Below are positions 36,164-49,058 of a DNA stretch of 64,000 bases, piece after piece. How positions within the stretch are numbered: position 1 is the stretch's first letter; each line of letters begins with the position of its first letter. Both the position numbers and the translations under genes were made by a program. The DNA comes from Paracentrotus lividus (taxonomy: Eukaryota > Echinodermata > Echinoidea > Camarodonta > Echinidae). Below the pieces are notes generated by a model. That model made no database searches and had not been told where the DNA came from. It worked only from the letters and a program-made list of their open reading frames with translations. The stretch is taken from positions 3,869,207-3,933,206 of the forward strand of contig CALNVZ010000174.1 of the NCBI GenBank assembly GCA_940671915.1, given 5' to 3'.

Positions 36164-39100
36164 TACATTGCCTCAATTTATCTGGGTCCATTTCAAATTC
36201 AATCCAGTTTTGAAAATATCATTCTCTCTCTTTCTTACTTGTCTCTCTACACTCTTTGTCTCATTATCCTCTTTTCCTTCATTCTCTTTAGGTCTGCATT
36301 CAAAGTTAAGGTTCTTTTACACTCAACTAATTCAAACCCTGCACTCATATTTTCTAGGGTAGTTGGTATTTGTTGCTCAAGTCTTCTTCTGTGCTCTCTT
36401 CCCAATATCTCTCTCTCTCTATCTATCTATCTTTTCCACAACGTCACCCTCCTCTCCCCTTTCTCTCTCTCTCTTTGTTATACTTATTTTGTTTATATTA
36501 TATCTCCGCCAAATCAATTTTGTGCTTTTGTGCTTCTACTCCGTTATATTTCTTTCCCTTTCTCTTTCCTTGTATTACTGTTGCCTTTCCCCTTTCTCTT
36601 TCCGATCTATCTCTTTCTAGTTTTCATTTTTATGTAGCATTATGGCTTATTATCAATTCATGTCCAGTGATTGGAGGATGTATATGAGTCCTTTCCTCAA
36701 GATATTATCAAATATGCATGACATACGCTAAGAGCTAGAAGGGATTTAAATGATACACTTAAAACATTATCTTAAAGTCCTTCATCCTCTGAAGGGACAA
36801 TACATTCCAAATGAGTATTTTCATTAGATCTCTATTGACCAACCTAGTTTCAAATGTGTACATTTCTCTTGTCAGAATTCAGGCATGATTGTCGAGCATC
36901 TCGTGTATGATTTATCTTGTATCAACAGACTGATTAAGAATGGATGAAAGAGAGCACTAAATTTATATAGATTGCCCCATTGAGAACTGAAATTTCCCCT
37001 TCCTAGTAGGTTTAGTACAAGATTCTTCTCGTTCTTCATGTTCTTGTCGTTTATGGGTTAATGTTATCAGTGCCGATGTATTCTGTGGAATATTGTATTG
37101 AAACATCTTATACATTTTAGCGAGTCTTAGCAAAAAGAATTATCTACAAAATCAGACCCAAATAAAAATGTTGAGGGTACATTTGAACAAATCTGGGGGT
37201 CACCATGGGTCAGGCTTCCCGAAAGATGATCAACCCCTATCACATGACATCTTACGTCAGAAGCAACGCTTAATGCAGAGTCCGGTTAACCCTCAGCCTA
37301 TCCTATTCCATGCCCTAGTCCTGTAATCAATGAGATATATGAACTACAGATGACAGGAAACCAATATTTCTATTTGATATCTAACCACTGACTATGTTTG
37401 GCATGTAAATATGAGCAACCAGTATTTCGTGCATACTATACAGGTATATATATGTATGCAAGCTTACGCCAAAATTCATGCCCGTGATGGAGTTCACCAA
37501 TTCTAGTTTATAATCATAAATGATAGTATGTTTTATTGGAATATAAAATATGCATTGAAGCCTGTAGGCTGAATTGTACAATACTTTAAATGAAATATAT
37601 AGTGCATAGACATGTTAAATGAGAGAGAGAAAAAAGAATGACTGGAGAAAGGGAGACCAAAAGTAGATAAGAAAAGAGATGAGGGGGGGGGAGAAATTAT
37701 ATTGTTTTTGCTTTTGTTTTGTTTTGTTTTGTGTTTTAACTTTTATTAATGGCACCTTGCAAAGAGCTAATTCATTAATATCACACAGTACAGATAATTA
37801 TATGAGAGAGATGCATTGATAATAATAATAATAATATTGAACATTTATACTAAGCCATGTCTGTCAGAATTGGCGCATTAAGAAGGAGAATAAATGATGA
37901 GTAAAGAAAATTAGAAGAAAGAAACAGGAAAGAGAAATGGGACAATGTTCAGACAAAAAAAAGTACTACAGATTTGAGTAAGAAATTGCAAAATCAGATC
38001 GAGATGAAAAATAGAGCAAAACAAAAAAGTGATAACGAGAGAATAGACAGACTGCTATGAGATAGTCCACCCAATATTGCAAGTTCTATTATCACCATAA
38101 TATGCTAATAAGCACTTATGACAGATATAGATAGCCTGGATATGATATATGCGAATGAATTCAAGAGCTTTAGTTATGCAGTCACCAAATCCTAGGGGCT
38201 CAGAGATGATACTTTCTAACAGATCAAGGATTATACAATGAATAGCATATTCATGAACTTGATGTAATAGGATGAAATGGAAAATGGTTAAGGGATATAG
38301 AGGGTATGAGGTGAAGAGTGGGATGGGTGGTTGGATTTATGAAATGCAGTCTGGGAATATTATTGAGTGATTATTTCATTGGTATATACTATCACCGATG
38401 ATAATGGAATTTGCATTTTTGCTGCACCTTACAGTATCAGTAACTTCAATAAATTATGCATAGTTAGTAAATGATACAACCAATTTTCATTAGCATAATA
38501 AACACACATTAACCAGAAATAGTTTCTGTTAATACATGGGTAAACCTCATTTATATGCAGTAAATTATGCTGGAAGGAGTATATCAGTTGTACAGAGTAA
38601 AATATGTACACTTTAAGAATAATTGTTGAGATTATGTCAACATTCCCTTTCTTTTTTTTGTTTTGTTATGTTTTGTTGTTTTTCTTTTCCAGTCCAGTTT
38701 AATATTTTCTTAAATTGATTTAAGAATAAAGACCGGTATGGGCAAAAGAGAATTTATTAGTTGAGTGAAACCCAATAACATGAAAATAAAGTACATATAT
38801 TGTGATGGAGAGCTGAAAAAAAAATCAAATAATATCTAGGTGAAACAAGATGCCAGAACAAATATAAAAAAAAGGGGAAAGTAGAGAAAGAAAGGAAAGG
38901 AGAAAGAGACAGACAAAGAGAGAGAGCAGGAAAGGAAGATAGCAAAATATAAAGAGGGCAAAGTGAGGCTGATGAATTGATGTAGAAATAATAATAATAG
39001 ATGATAGAGAAGACAATATGAGATAGAAATGAATAGATAGAGAGAGTGATAGATAGATAGAGAGAGAGAGAGATGGAGAGAGGAAGAGAGAGAGGAAGAG

Positions 39101-42100
39101 AGAGGAGTTGACCTGTTGCAATCTACCCTCCTCTACCAGTCCAATGAAATCAACCACCTAAGAATCCATACACCTGCAGAGAAGAATTCCTCTACTCCGA
39201 AAACGGGAGAAAAGAGTGAGAAAAGAAATTAGGAATAAGACAGGGAACCTCCTAATAAAACAAATCAATATTGTGAGTCACACTTCCAATACACACTGGC
39301 TTAAAGATATAAACTGACAATTACTCATTCATACATTCAATGCCTGCCAGTAAAATAGGCCAAAGGAATAGGCGAAAATCGTTGGCGATTAGAAATTCTT
39401 TTTGTGGCTGTTAAGACCTTGGGTTGCTAGTTGGCATGACCTGGGTGTTAATTACTTGATGAAAAAAAGGGGGGGGGGGTCTACAAAACTGCTTGATAAT
39501 TTGTGTTTGGGTTCATTTGCGCACCTTAACGCACTCTCCTCACTGTTAAATAGTTCCTAAGACTTGGTTGAAGGAAAGACTGTGATGTTAAGGGGGTTTG
39601 GGGGAGGGGTGGATGAAATGTCTACCAAAGCACTTGTGTTGGGGTTCATCTGTTATGGTGAGTAAAGGTTCAATAACTCCTAGATTGTGTTTGAAGTGAG
39701 GTGAAGTGATATTGATGTTGGGGGGGGGGGTGTAGATCAGTAAAGTAGAAGGAGATTGAGAGAGTTTGCTTTAGTAATATAGACGTGTTTGCTCCGAATT
39801 CACCCTCAATCCGGTTTAGGCTGTTATAGCGCAGTAAACGGCTACCCCGCCACCAGAGGAGCGATCGTAGGATTGGGTTTCACGTGTTAACTAATGTTTC
39901 AATAACAGGCGTAGATGCGTTTCGGGGTTTGAGTGGTTGATCGCCGGGGGCAACGCAACGCGATCCGCATCCTCCACCAGCAAGCCTGGCTTGGCTCCGA
40001 TGACATCCACTAGCATTCCAACACGGCATTACCGTGGCGACCTGAAGATGAAATCACAAATTCCACACACTTTTCCTCATAATTTTGCATTAACATAAAA
40101 TGTACAATATGATTTTGTTATTGTAAAAGCCATCTCTTTTCTCAAACTCCCACTAATGTACATTTTTCTTTTCATTTCTATTTGCTTCTTGAATGTGTTG
40201 TGCATACATTTTTTATTTTTTTTTGCACATCTCATGTATTACATATTTCTTTGTTTTTCTTTTCCCAATATATTTCCCGTATACTCTTTGAAAGGAAGGT
40301 AGTACAGAGAAATGAAAGAAATACAGAATAGTGAAGCAACGTCTGAAATGATGCAAAGATAAGTCATTAAAATTAAAAGAAGGATAATTAAATGCACACA
40401 TTTATACACAGAAAGGAACCAAGAGGCTTATTTATTCATTTAATTTCCAAGAACATTCAACATTACATGTATATTTCTTTACAAAAGCACATCATAGATA
40501 GCAACCAGTGGGGGTTGTGTGTAATAAATCTCATTTTCTGTAAGAAACTTCTCCTTGTGGGCTGTTGCATACATGTAAATAATGGACAAATAGTGAAATG
40601 AACACAAATTAGAACTTCATTTGACATATTAATAAAGGCATATTAATAAAAAAAAAATTTAAACACAATCAAAAACACATAAGTTAGCAAGGAAAGTTGT
40701 TCAAAATGGTTGGCAGGTAGGAGGGAGATAGAGATATGAGAGAGAAAGAGAGAGAGGAGAGAGAGAGGCAGACAGATATGTGGAGTGCATCTCCTAACTT
40801 GTTTAGCAATTTTATCAATGACAAGCAGCTAGCCTCCCCCCTTGTAATCTACTTACTAGTTCAGTAACCTACATCAAATGACACCAATGGGTGAAATGTA
40901 CTCACAGCACAGTACATTTCAGAGAGGCATCAACATGTAACTCTACATGGAAATTAGAAATGTCTGCTGGTTAGATAAGATTTGAGACCTTTGTATATTT
41001 AGGTTAATTCCACCATGGATATATATATCCATGATTCCAACAACACATTTATTTAATGTGTGCATGTTCAGACAAGTGAATTTATAAACTTGTAGTGACA
41101 ATAACAGAAAGCTTGCAACTTTGGTATTGGAATTCAAGCTTTATAAGAAACTAAATTATTCATCTTCTAATATTGCTTGGTCTTTTATTTCTCCTTCTAT
41201 TTCTTAATCGCCGAAATCCCCTCGCGTTCCTTCTTCTTTCTCATTATATTCCTGTGTACTATTGACACACTAGTCCAGCCTACCTCTTACGATGGCGACA
41301 CCATGAAGTACCTATGTCTCAAGCGTCGCGTCCTGTGGCAATTTTTCTAAGGAGCGTGTCCTCGCCGCGATACATCAGGAACAAATAAAAGTCGAAAGCG
41401 ACACCCCTATCACATTTACAGGTAAAAGACCTGTGGTTTAGAGGAGGAAGAGGGAGAGAAAGAGAGAGTTGAGGAAATCTAGTCTTTTGTTTTTCGTTTG
41501 TTAGGCGTCTGCAAACAAGGTTTAGGGCGATATTGCATTTTGCTGATATGAAAGTTAAAAGAGGGCATGTTTTACAAATTTTAGCAAATACGCAAGAATG
41601 AGTGTTAGAGTAGGAATAAAGAGAAAGTAATAGAGAAAGAAAGGAAGACATACAAACGAGAGAGTATTTACAGAGTTTTGGAAGTAAAACAAAAATACAG
41701 ACATTGATAAAGCTTGAAAAGTAATTTAAAAAGATAATGCTACATTAAGCAAGATAAAATGTATCATAAAAAGTTTTCTTAAATAGAATGGCATTTAGAT
41801 GTTAGATACATTAAAAAGTAAAGAAATAGAAAGTGAAAGAGAGGATTTATCATAAAATATTAAATCCACAAAGATGGCTGAGACCAATAAGTTAAAGCTA
41901 GAAGAATGCTATCCAGCATGTTTAGCTTTCAGACCATTATTAGAAAATGCATTTCTCTTTAGTAATAATGTATCTCTTTTTTCTTCTTTTTACAGCAATT
42001 AGAAACATTGAATAAAGCACAGACAAAATATTGTATGTATTATTGTTATTAGGTGCTTGACATGCTTGACAAGTAACTGTGCAAAGACAAATCTAGAACC

Positions 42101-42133
42101 TGTTGACAAGCACTGCTCAATATACAATATTTA
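36164..42133. other. No gene seen; tracts, a GC/CpG patch and a 20-bp palindrome
   Basis: No supported gene. About 36210-36620 is pyrimidine-rich; 37618-38060 and 38870-39110 are purine-rich. Poly-G runs occur near 37683, 39471 and 39720. About 39790-40060 is the clearest GC/CpG-rich patch of this stretch and about 41200-41410 is another; neither has a recognisable frame. CATGGATATATATATCCATG (41014-41033) is a perfect palindrome. A 3' splice-site-like pyrimidine tract ends at 41995, but no paired donor was found. Confidence 0.6.
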
Positions 42134-42147
42134 CCACTAGGGGGCAG
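42134..42147 (+). promoter_or_regulatory. CTCF-like motif
   Basis: CCACTAGGGGGCAG matches every position of the core CTCF consensus CCASYAGRKGGCRS. CTCF is present across bilaterians and marks insulators and loop anchors. Weaker matches lie on the minus strand at about 44151-44170 and on the plus strand near 49887. A single motif match in 64 kb is only suggestive. Confidence 0.35.
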
Positions 42148-43692
42148 CAGACGTGCATTTTCGATGGAACTGAGGAGAGTGCCAAATCGACTTTGTCTTT
42201 GTTTGAATGTTGGGATTGAAGGGGGGAGGGGGGTAGTTTTACATTGACGTGAGATTTCATTTAATATGGGGGACCATTTAAAAATGTTAGCTATTCATTT
42301 TGCGATCTCTGGAGGGTGATCATACTTTATCTGTGATAAATAAGACATTTGAATAAGTTTTTTTTGTTTGTCTTCTTTATTTTGCACTCTTCTGTGGCAG
42401 CTAAATGGGTCATAGCTGTCAAAATGAGCTGATGCGATATTTCTAATCCTCGTGTCCTACCTGAGTGGATAATGGAAATAACATCAATATTTAAAAGTAG
42501 TAGTGGTTTTTGATATAAAATTTGAATAGTGGTCACAAATCATATTATAGAATAAAACAATGTACAGGTTGCGTGCACTAGTAGTGTTATAAAACGACTG
42601 TGCTGTGGTATATTCACCTGTACCGACCTGGAGTAATGTATCCAGATTTATAGTAACCACATAATTAAATTCATGAGCAGTGCTTAGAAGGGTACATTTC
42701 TGCATTCCAATGCCTTCTGGCATCCTATGGGTTAAATTGAAACTAACCGCAATCCTACATCCCAAACCCTCGTAATTGACATGCTATGTGAATTACACAT
42801 GCCTTGGATAGTAAAAGGGGTACTGTTCATAATTAAGGATATTACCCCCTTGAATAGCTTCAGGCAATGAAACCTACACTTTATACCAAAATCAATAGCA
42901 CTATTCACACTACTGTGCTTAATTCTGATTATCTTTAAACCTCAGCTATGTGAAAGTGTTACATAGACAAATGTACCAGACAGTGTTTGAATTCTATGGT
43001 ATGAAATGTCTGCAATATGCAATAAACTATATCATTTCATTAATATTTTAATTAGTTTATATAGGCCTATCTTTTGTTTTCTGCAGAGTAGATTTAGGCA
43101 AACATAATTATGACCTGAATGACAATTTATAAATGAATGCACATCGTTTTGCACATCATTAGTAGCTGATACTTAATAATGACACTTCCAATATTTCAAT
43201 ATAACTTGGAGGAGTGAGGGTATAATGATATGTAATTATTTGATGTAGACTTGAATATTGGATCTGAAAGAAGAATTTGAAATATTACTGCATATACTGT
43301 AGGTTAAGGACAGCATATGTGGGGAAAGGGAAAATGAAATTCTAAAGAGTATGTAAGGTTTTTCTATGCAATTATGCAAGAAAAATGATAAGAACCTAGA
43401 AAAAAGAAACATATGAGAAAGAAATTGAAAGAAATATTACCGGATAGAAATTCCTAAACACTGCATTAATCCATTAATTGAATAAAGAAAGATATGATTC
43501 AAAGCAAATTAATAGTACAGAATTCAAATGGGTACTAGCGTAACAAAATAATTTACAAAACAAAAATGTATTTACATGTAGTTCTGTTTCCTACACTTCT
43601 GCAATAGTGAACTCAAAGACACTCTCCTCATAAGACATCATTATCACACACAGGCTGTTTATCTTGATAGAGAGTCATTTATATGCTCTCTA

Positions 43693-43849
43693 ATTGGTTA
43701 TTCATTGTGCAGGGATGAAGTACACCTTCTGATTGGCTTAGACAGTAGATAGTTTCAACCAATCAGGTGAGACCTGCACAATCCACTGCAGGTGATTGGG
43801 AATGCAAGTCAGTGGAGTGCTACATTAGGAGTACTAGGGGTGTTCAATG
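43693..43849. promoter_or_regulatory. CCAAT-box cluster next to a block repeated in inverse at 46565-46613
   Basis: Four ATTGG/CCAAT cores occur in 107 bp (43693, 43732, 43759, 43795); two have the fuller NF-Y form CTGATTGG(C/T)T, one on each strand. The block 43801-43849 follows and matches 46565-46613 in reverse complement at 46 of 49 positions. The neighbouring segments around ATTGTGCAGG are also inverted relative to each other. This could be a promoter-like cluster or part of a repeat. Confidence 0.4.
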
Positions 43850-44081
43850 TTTATGCTCTCTGAGGGATAATTGGTGCAAGAAATTTAGATGCAGAGAGGA
43901 CTGATTGAGCAGTTGGCTTTCTTTCATACTATTTTCTTCTGTTTTGTAACATAACAAGAGAAAATTATGTATCAAGCCTAAGTTAATAGGAAGATTTGTG
44001 CTTAAATAGTTGTTGAATACCAAAATGTAATTTTAAAGCTTATCATATGTACTTTTCACAATGTCTTGTAGGTTTGAGTAG

Positions 44082-44083
<2 letters not shown>

Positions 44084-44131
<48 letters not shown>
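44084..44131. repeat. 48-bp poly-T run
   Basis: Uninterrupted T run. It could be the A-tail of a minus-strand retrotransposed sequence, but I found no target-site duplication or recognisable body to its right. Confidence 0.9.
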
Positions 44132-44132
<1 letters not shown>

Positions 44133-46024
44133 TGCATGCTGTAAAGTAAACTGCTGCCCCCTCTTGACACTGTATTGAAATATTGGGAAAATAGGACAAC
44201 GCTTATATTTCAGTTGGTGACATTACGTGCAGAGTCTGTTTTGTGGACTAGATACTTAAAACAAAGTAAACTGAAATGAGTGGCTTTCGCCAACACTTAA
44301 TCTATTATTTTTTTTTTTTTTTTTTTTTTTAGAGACAAGTCAAAGACCTTTTAGATTCGTCACGTAAGACAGTGACCCAGCTCAGTGTGTAATATTTAGC
44401 AAGGTTCTTATAATTTATTGAATAATTTAAACCTCAATCAATACCTGAGCAACTATGGGGTAAACCTCACTTTGTTAATCTAGACATATCAATTGAAGAA
44501 GAAATGAAGAGCAAATACTGTGGTTTTAAGGTCTGAAGGATATTTAAAAAATCTATTGTCATTATGCCATGTTTTCTTCAACTTTATGTAATTGGTCATT
44601 AAAAAAAAAAGTAAATAACTTCCATTAAATTGTCTTAAATTTCTCTTATCCTGCTATAAACGCTCCACTTTAATGGTTTTACAAAATTAACACCTCTTGA
44701 ACATTGGAATTAGTCATAGCCTATTCCTTATGCGCATTATGATATGAATATAGCAAAAGAGAAAAAAAGGGGAAATGTAAAACAGTGGCTGGGGCAGGAA
44801 CAGTGGTACCAACAAGATGTCGTGTCTATAAGAATTAATCAAATTGTTGAGGCCTTGTCAATTACATTTGAAATTCATCCTTGCATAAATGAGATGAAGA
44901 AGAGGATGATAATGATGATGAGGGGGAGGAGAAGTAATAAGAAACAAGAAGCTTGTAGACCTTGAGATGGAGACAAACAGACTTGATTTGTACATTTCAA
45001 TCATTAATGATATTAAGGTATGCCCAGAATGAAATCAACCACATGTAATTTCACAGCAGGGAACAATGAAGGTACACCAATCATTGGAATGACTAACAAT
45101 TCTATGATGAGAGAAAAAGAGAAGAAAAGGAGATAGATATGAAAAAAGGAGAGACGTGATAGAGAGAGAGAGAGAGCAAAGGGAAGAAAGTTGTGAAAAT
45201 TAAAGAGAGAGAGAAACAGACCGAGACAGACAGGCGGAGAGAAATATGGCGCCAAAGGTGTGACTCCTGGTCTCGTCACTGCTTTCGTATTTTCCCCCTA
45301 AATTGTACTTTTCTCGCCCAAAAATTAAAATGTGAGACATAGTGACGTGTTCATTTTAGAATTCATGCATGCAAAACTAGGAAAAACAAAAATTATAGGA
45401 TAAAGAAAATATAGCGATAGATACATCAACATTTTCTACCTTGGTTGCCCACAATTATAATTTTTATTATCACTACATCCCCAACAAATATATTAAATCA
45501 TTTATTGCAAATAAAACTGTGTAAAATAAAAATGATTCCTCATGGCAAAACACATTTTGAATATATAACTTTTTTTCTTTTTTTTTCTTATTCTTTCTTT
45601 TCTTTTTTTCAATTATGATGTAAATACATGATCATGTAGTCTCCCTGACTAATTACACAGGAGAAAAGCCCAAGTGAATGAGAGGGGGGGGGGAGGGGCC
45701 TTGATTACTCGGGTGTTAAATATGTCTGGATACTGTAATTATGAATTTGAAGTTAAAAACTGTTTCATTCTTTGTATGCTAATTGAGTTCCAACACCAGT
45801 AGCAGGAAAATATCACACTTACATTAAGATTGCTGATTTCATGTGATAATATGCATGAAAAGAACCATACACCTAATGCATGAAAAGCATTGTATGCTTG
45901 ATGTATCCATACATGCATTGAAATAAAGGAGAATTTTAAGAAAAGAAAATATGAATATTATCACCTTCATCGAACATGAATAGTTCATTGACATTCCTAG
46001 AAGACACAAGGAATGTGAGCAGAG

Positions 46025-46200
46025 GTGGTAGATTTCAAGATGCTTCTCGCGAACTAATCGTCGCGAGAGAGTAACGCGGCCATGAATCCCATGGTCTGCT
46101 CCGTCCGAAACAGTGTCATATTTATTACGAATTAATTTTGAGTGGCGTGTGCGGTGACGCGAAACCTTTGTGTGAAGTAGAAAGTGTTGGATTGCACAGT
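46025..46200. promoter_or_regulatory. CpG-rich patch with inverted TCTCGCGA-type half-sites
   Basis: An AT-rich region turns CpG-rich here. CTCGCGA and TCGCGAG stand 8 bp apart as an inverted pair (about 46047-46069); TCTCGCGAGA is a known vertebrate promoter element. TTTATTACGAATTAATT nearby holds homeodomain-type cores. No start or splice site makes this a promoter call; a cis-regulatory module is an inference. Confidence 0.3.
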
Positions 46201-46564
46201 TATCTAATAATACATGTATTTTGAGGTTGATGATTATTCTTATTCTGTCCTTCTTTCTTTTTGATGGTCATGGTCTTAGAGTGATGGTGTTGTGGTTGTT
46301 AAAGATTCACCAACACTCAAGAAGATACATTCATCTTTGGTTAGTGTATACTCCATGGAATATACCATTTGTTGATAGCCATAAGGCTAGTTTATCCCAT
46401 TTCTCATAAGTTTAATGCCCTTCTACCTCTCTCTCACTCTCTTTCTTTTTTTTTTCGTTGGGGGGGGGGGCTGGAGGAATGTCTCAACTTTGCAGATTTT
46501 TCTGTTCAGAACTAGGACTGTGTTACTTTTAGGTAAAAGTATATATATAACTCAGAAAGCTTTT

Positions 46565-46613
46565 CATTGAACACCCCAAGTACTCCTAATGTAGCACTCC
46601 ACTGACGAGCATT
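46565..46613 (-). repeat. Inverted copy of 43801-43849
   Basis: 46 of 49 positions match the reverse complement of 43801-43849 (it begins CATTGAACACCCC and ends GAGCATT). Similarity stops sharply on the right, where the dispersed repeat of 46614-46830 begins. Confidence 0.8.
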
Positions 46614-46830
46614 CCCACAATGATGACACAACATTTTATCCGCCAACAATAATATTGCTCCAGGCTCTATTTTGGTAGAAGATTTAGGGTTAGGATAAGA
46701 GTTGCGATAGGGTTGTACGTTAGGTTTAGTGTTAGGGGTAGTGTTAAGTCTAGAGTTGAAGTTGGTCATTCAATTTGTGTATGGAATCTACACCGGAGCA
46801 ATCATTCCCAGAGCAAATTTCACAGAATCA
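46614..46830 (+). repeat. Dispersed repeat, copy 2 (related to 6763-6960), with TTAGGG-like interior
   Basis: Shares ordered blocks with 6763-6960, including GATGACACAACATTT, GGCTCTATTTTG, several TTAGGG/GTTAGG-like units and CCCAGAGCAAATTTCA. TTGCTCCAGG near the left and CCGGAGCAAT near the right are inverted. The TTAGGG-like units are degenerate and internal, so this is not a telomere. Confidence 0.5.
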
Positions 46831-49058
46831 AGACAATCATTACCCTTCTTTCTTTCTGTTTATCTATTAAAATAAAGCTGGGTCACATCCACACATGATA
46901 CTGTATTCTGAGAGCCAGTAGGCATTATTCTAAATCAAGGTGTACATGCTCTCTGGTTTTTTGTGAATGATACACAGAATCTACATATCTCATTCCTGCC
47001 AAAACATTTTCTTTTGAGTTTCTAAATCTTAGATATTATATTCCCAATGTTGTCTTGTAGAAAGGAACCTGTATTTTGATCTGTTTTCATGCCTAGGTGT
47101 ATTTTGGGAAGTTCTCTCAGAGAATTCCTGTAGTGTCTAGAGCTCTAAAATCTTTGAAGACTTGTAGGAAGGGATGTTAACATATCAGATGTTGACAGCT
47201 TATGTCTTTCTCTATGCTCTTTCAATTCTCGGGAATATCGGTGTAAAATTGTTCAATCATTCATTCATTATATTACGGGATTTACCTTACCCTTCCCAAA
47301 TCCCAACTATGTTAAGACAAACTAAATCTTAAATGGTTCGTCTTACCTTTATTATTTTCTTTATTTTTCCTACTTTATGCCTTCTCTCTCTCTCTCTTTC
47401 CCCCTAGTATTTATCACTCTTTCCTTTCAACCCATATTAAAAGTATATTTTATATTAAAAAAATTGTAATATATTGAAATTGTCCTCTCCTGTTTACCTA
47501 GAGTTCATTCTATCTATCTCCCCTTCCCCTATCTCGCTCTGTTTTTGAAGGAAAGTTCAAGGGCTTCTCTTAATATTGCCTGATCATACTCTCTATCTCT
47601 CTCCATCTGTAATATCCATTGCCTGTTTATCACTCTCCTCTCTCGTTCCCTCTCTCACCCACTTGCTAGATCTATACATACCCAATTCTAATCTAGATTT
47701 CCGTAACACCATGCTTGCCCCGCCCGACTAGAATAACTCAAAGGCTCTCCCCAACCTGAACTTATGTCGGCAAATTACCTTTAATCATATTTTTACACAC
47801 TACCCTGCCTGTTATACGCACCAAATTATTCCAGTCAATATGAGATCTGAAGGGTCGGCAGCACTTTCCTCTTCCCCTATCCTAGTTTTCAAGCTATAAA
47901 CCTTTGAAAGTCAACAAAATTGTAAAAACGGGGTATGTACTGTGAGACTACACACTTCATGCCATAGGCCATGTACTGGAGTAGCCCCTGAAACAGCTAG
48001 AGATGGGCAAAGTTAGGATTTTATTCAGGGCTTCATAAAATTTTTTGTTACGTGTCCAAGTTGAGTCTGTTCTTTCAAAACTACTCCGACACCTACCTTA
48101 TGTATATTTCACCCCTTGTCAATTACAGCTAGCCCTGTATGCATGTGGCATTCTCAAAAATAATATTCCCATTTACAGATCAATAGAAAACACCATGCCC
48201 TAAATGGCTAATGCAGAATCAATAAGTGGGGATAATTTTAAAGGTGATTTGCTCCTTGAATAGACAGGTAATGGCAGCTTTTAAAAGCATGCTCTTACAA
48301 GCAAGTGCGCATGTTTAGCCCGAACCAGCCGACTTATATTTGTACATGACCCAATTCCAATGATTGTGTGTTTGTGAAGCGTCTAATATGCACATACAAG
48401 CTCTAGCCTATTTCCTCACATACATATTTCATTTTTTTTTTTTAATGATTCGATGTGCATTTTGTATTAAAACCTTATTAAAAATTATTTTCTTTTATAG
48501 GATTATAGAAAATCAACTAGTTCACAACACAAATAGGGAATCATTTAAAAGTAGATTATGATTTTTATTATTAAATGTTGAATCCATGTTGCGAATGATA
48601 TTTTTTCATGAACTTTGAATATCTACTCATTTCTGTTCTTAAATAATTAAACTATATAATAGAATTATGTGTATTTTTGTACTAAAACCAGATTTTGAAT
48701 TGATATTTTCAAAGCTTTTGTTTTCAGTAGGAGCTTAGCCCTGGATCATAATATTCAATTTGATTCTTTCTATGGTTAAGTAAATGCTGTATAAAATGTT
48801 TCTAAATGAACTTTTCTTAAACTACATCAAGATTATATTCTTCCAGTGCTTGTTGGCTACCAGAATTAAACAGATGCATGAAATTCAACTATTTACCTGA
48901 AATATTCAATGATATATGAAAAGCAATCTGCATTAATTATGAATTTAACCCATATTTCCAATTAATCCTCCAAAGTTTTATTTTTTTTTCCATTACATCT
49001 TATTGGGTATTTCTTGATTTGTATTAATTTTTTTTTTGTCTTTCATTGTTTCCTGTAG
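46831..49058. other. No gene seen
   Basis: AT-rich sequence with a CT-rich stretch (about 47340-47680). The frames here are short and low-complexity. The last 40 bp form the pyrimidine tract of the candidate microexon. Confidence 0.6.

Larger units (their letters stand above)
42148..46024. other. No gene seen; homopolymer and purine tracts
   Basis: No supported gene. Besides the listed CCAAT cluster and poly-T run there is a second T run (about 44310-44330), a purine tract (45100-45250) and a poly-G run near 45684. The frame 44744-44965 is Lys/Arg/Met-rich because of a GAT/GAG tract and is not called. Confidence 0.6.

Noticed and set aside
41970..42054. Terminal exon after a strong pyrimidine tract ending at 41995
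   Set aside because: One phase stays open only 18 codons and AATAAA lies inside the first 25 nt; no upstream exon or donor supports it.
44084..44131. A-tail of a minus-strand retrogene
   Set aside because: No coding remnant, polyadenylation signal or target-site duplication could be found to its right; the same holds for 57774-57815.
46681..46745. Interstitial telomere repeat
   Set aside because: The TTAGGG-like units are degenerate, few and inside a dispersed repeat found again at 6.8 kb.
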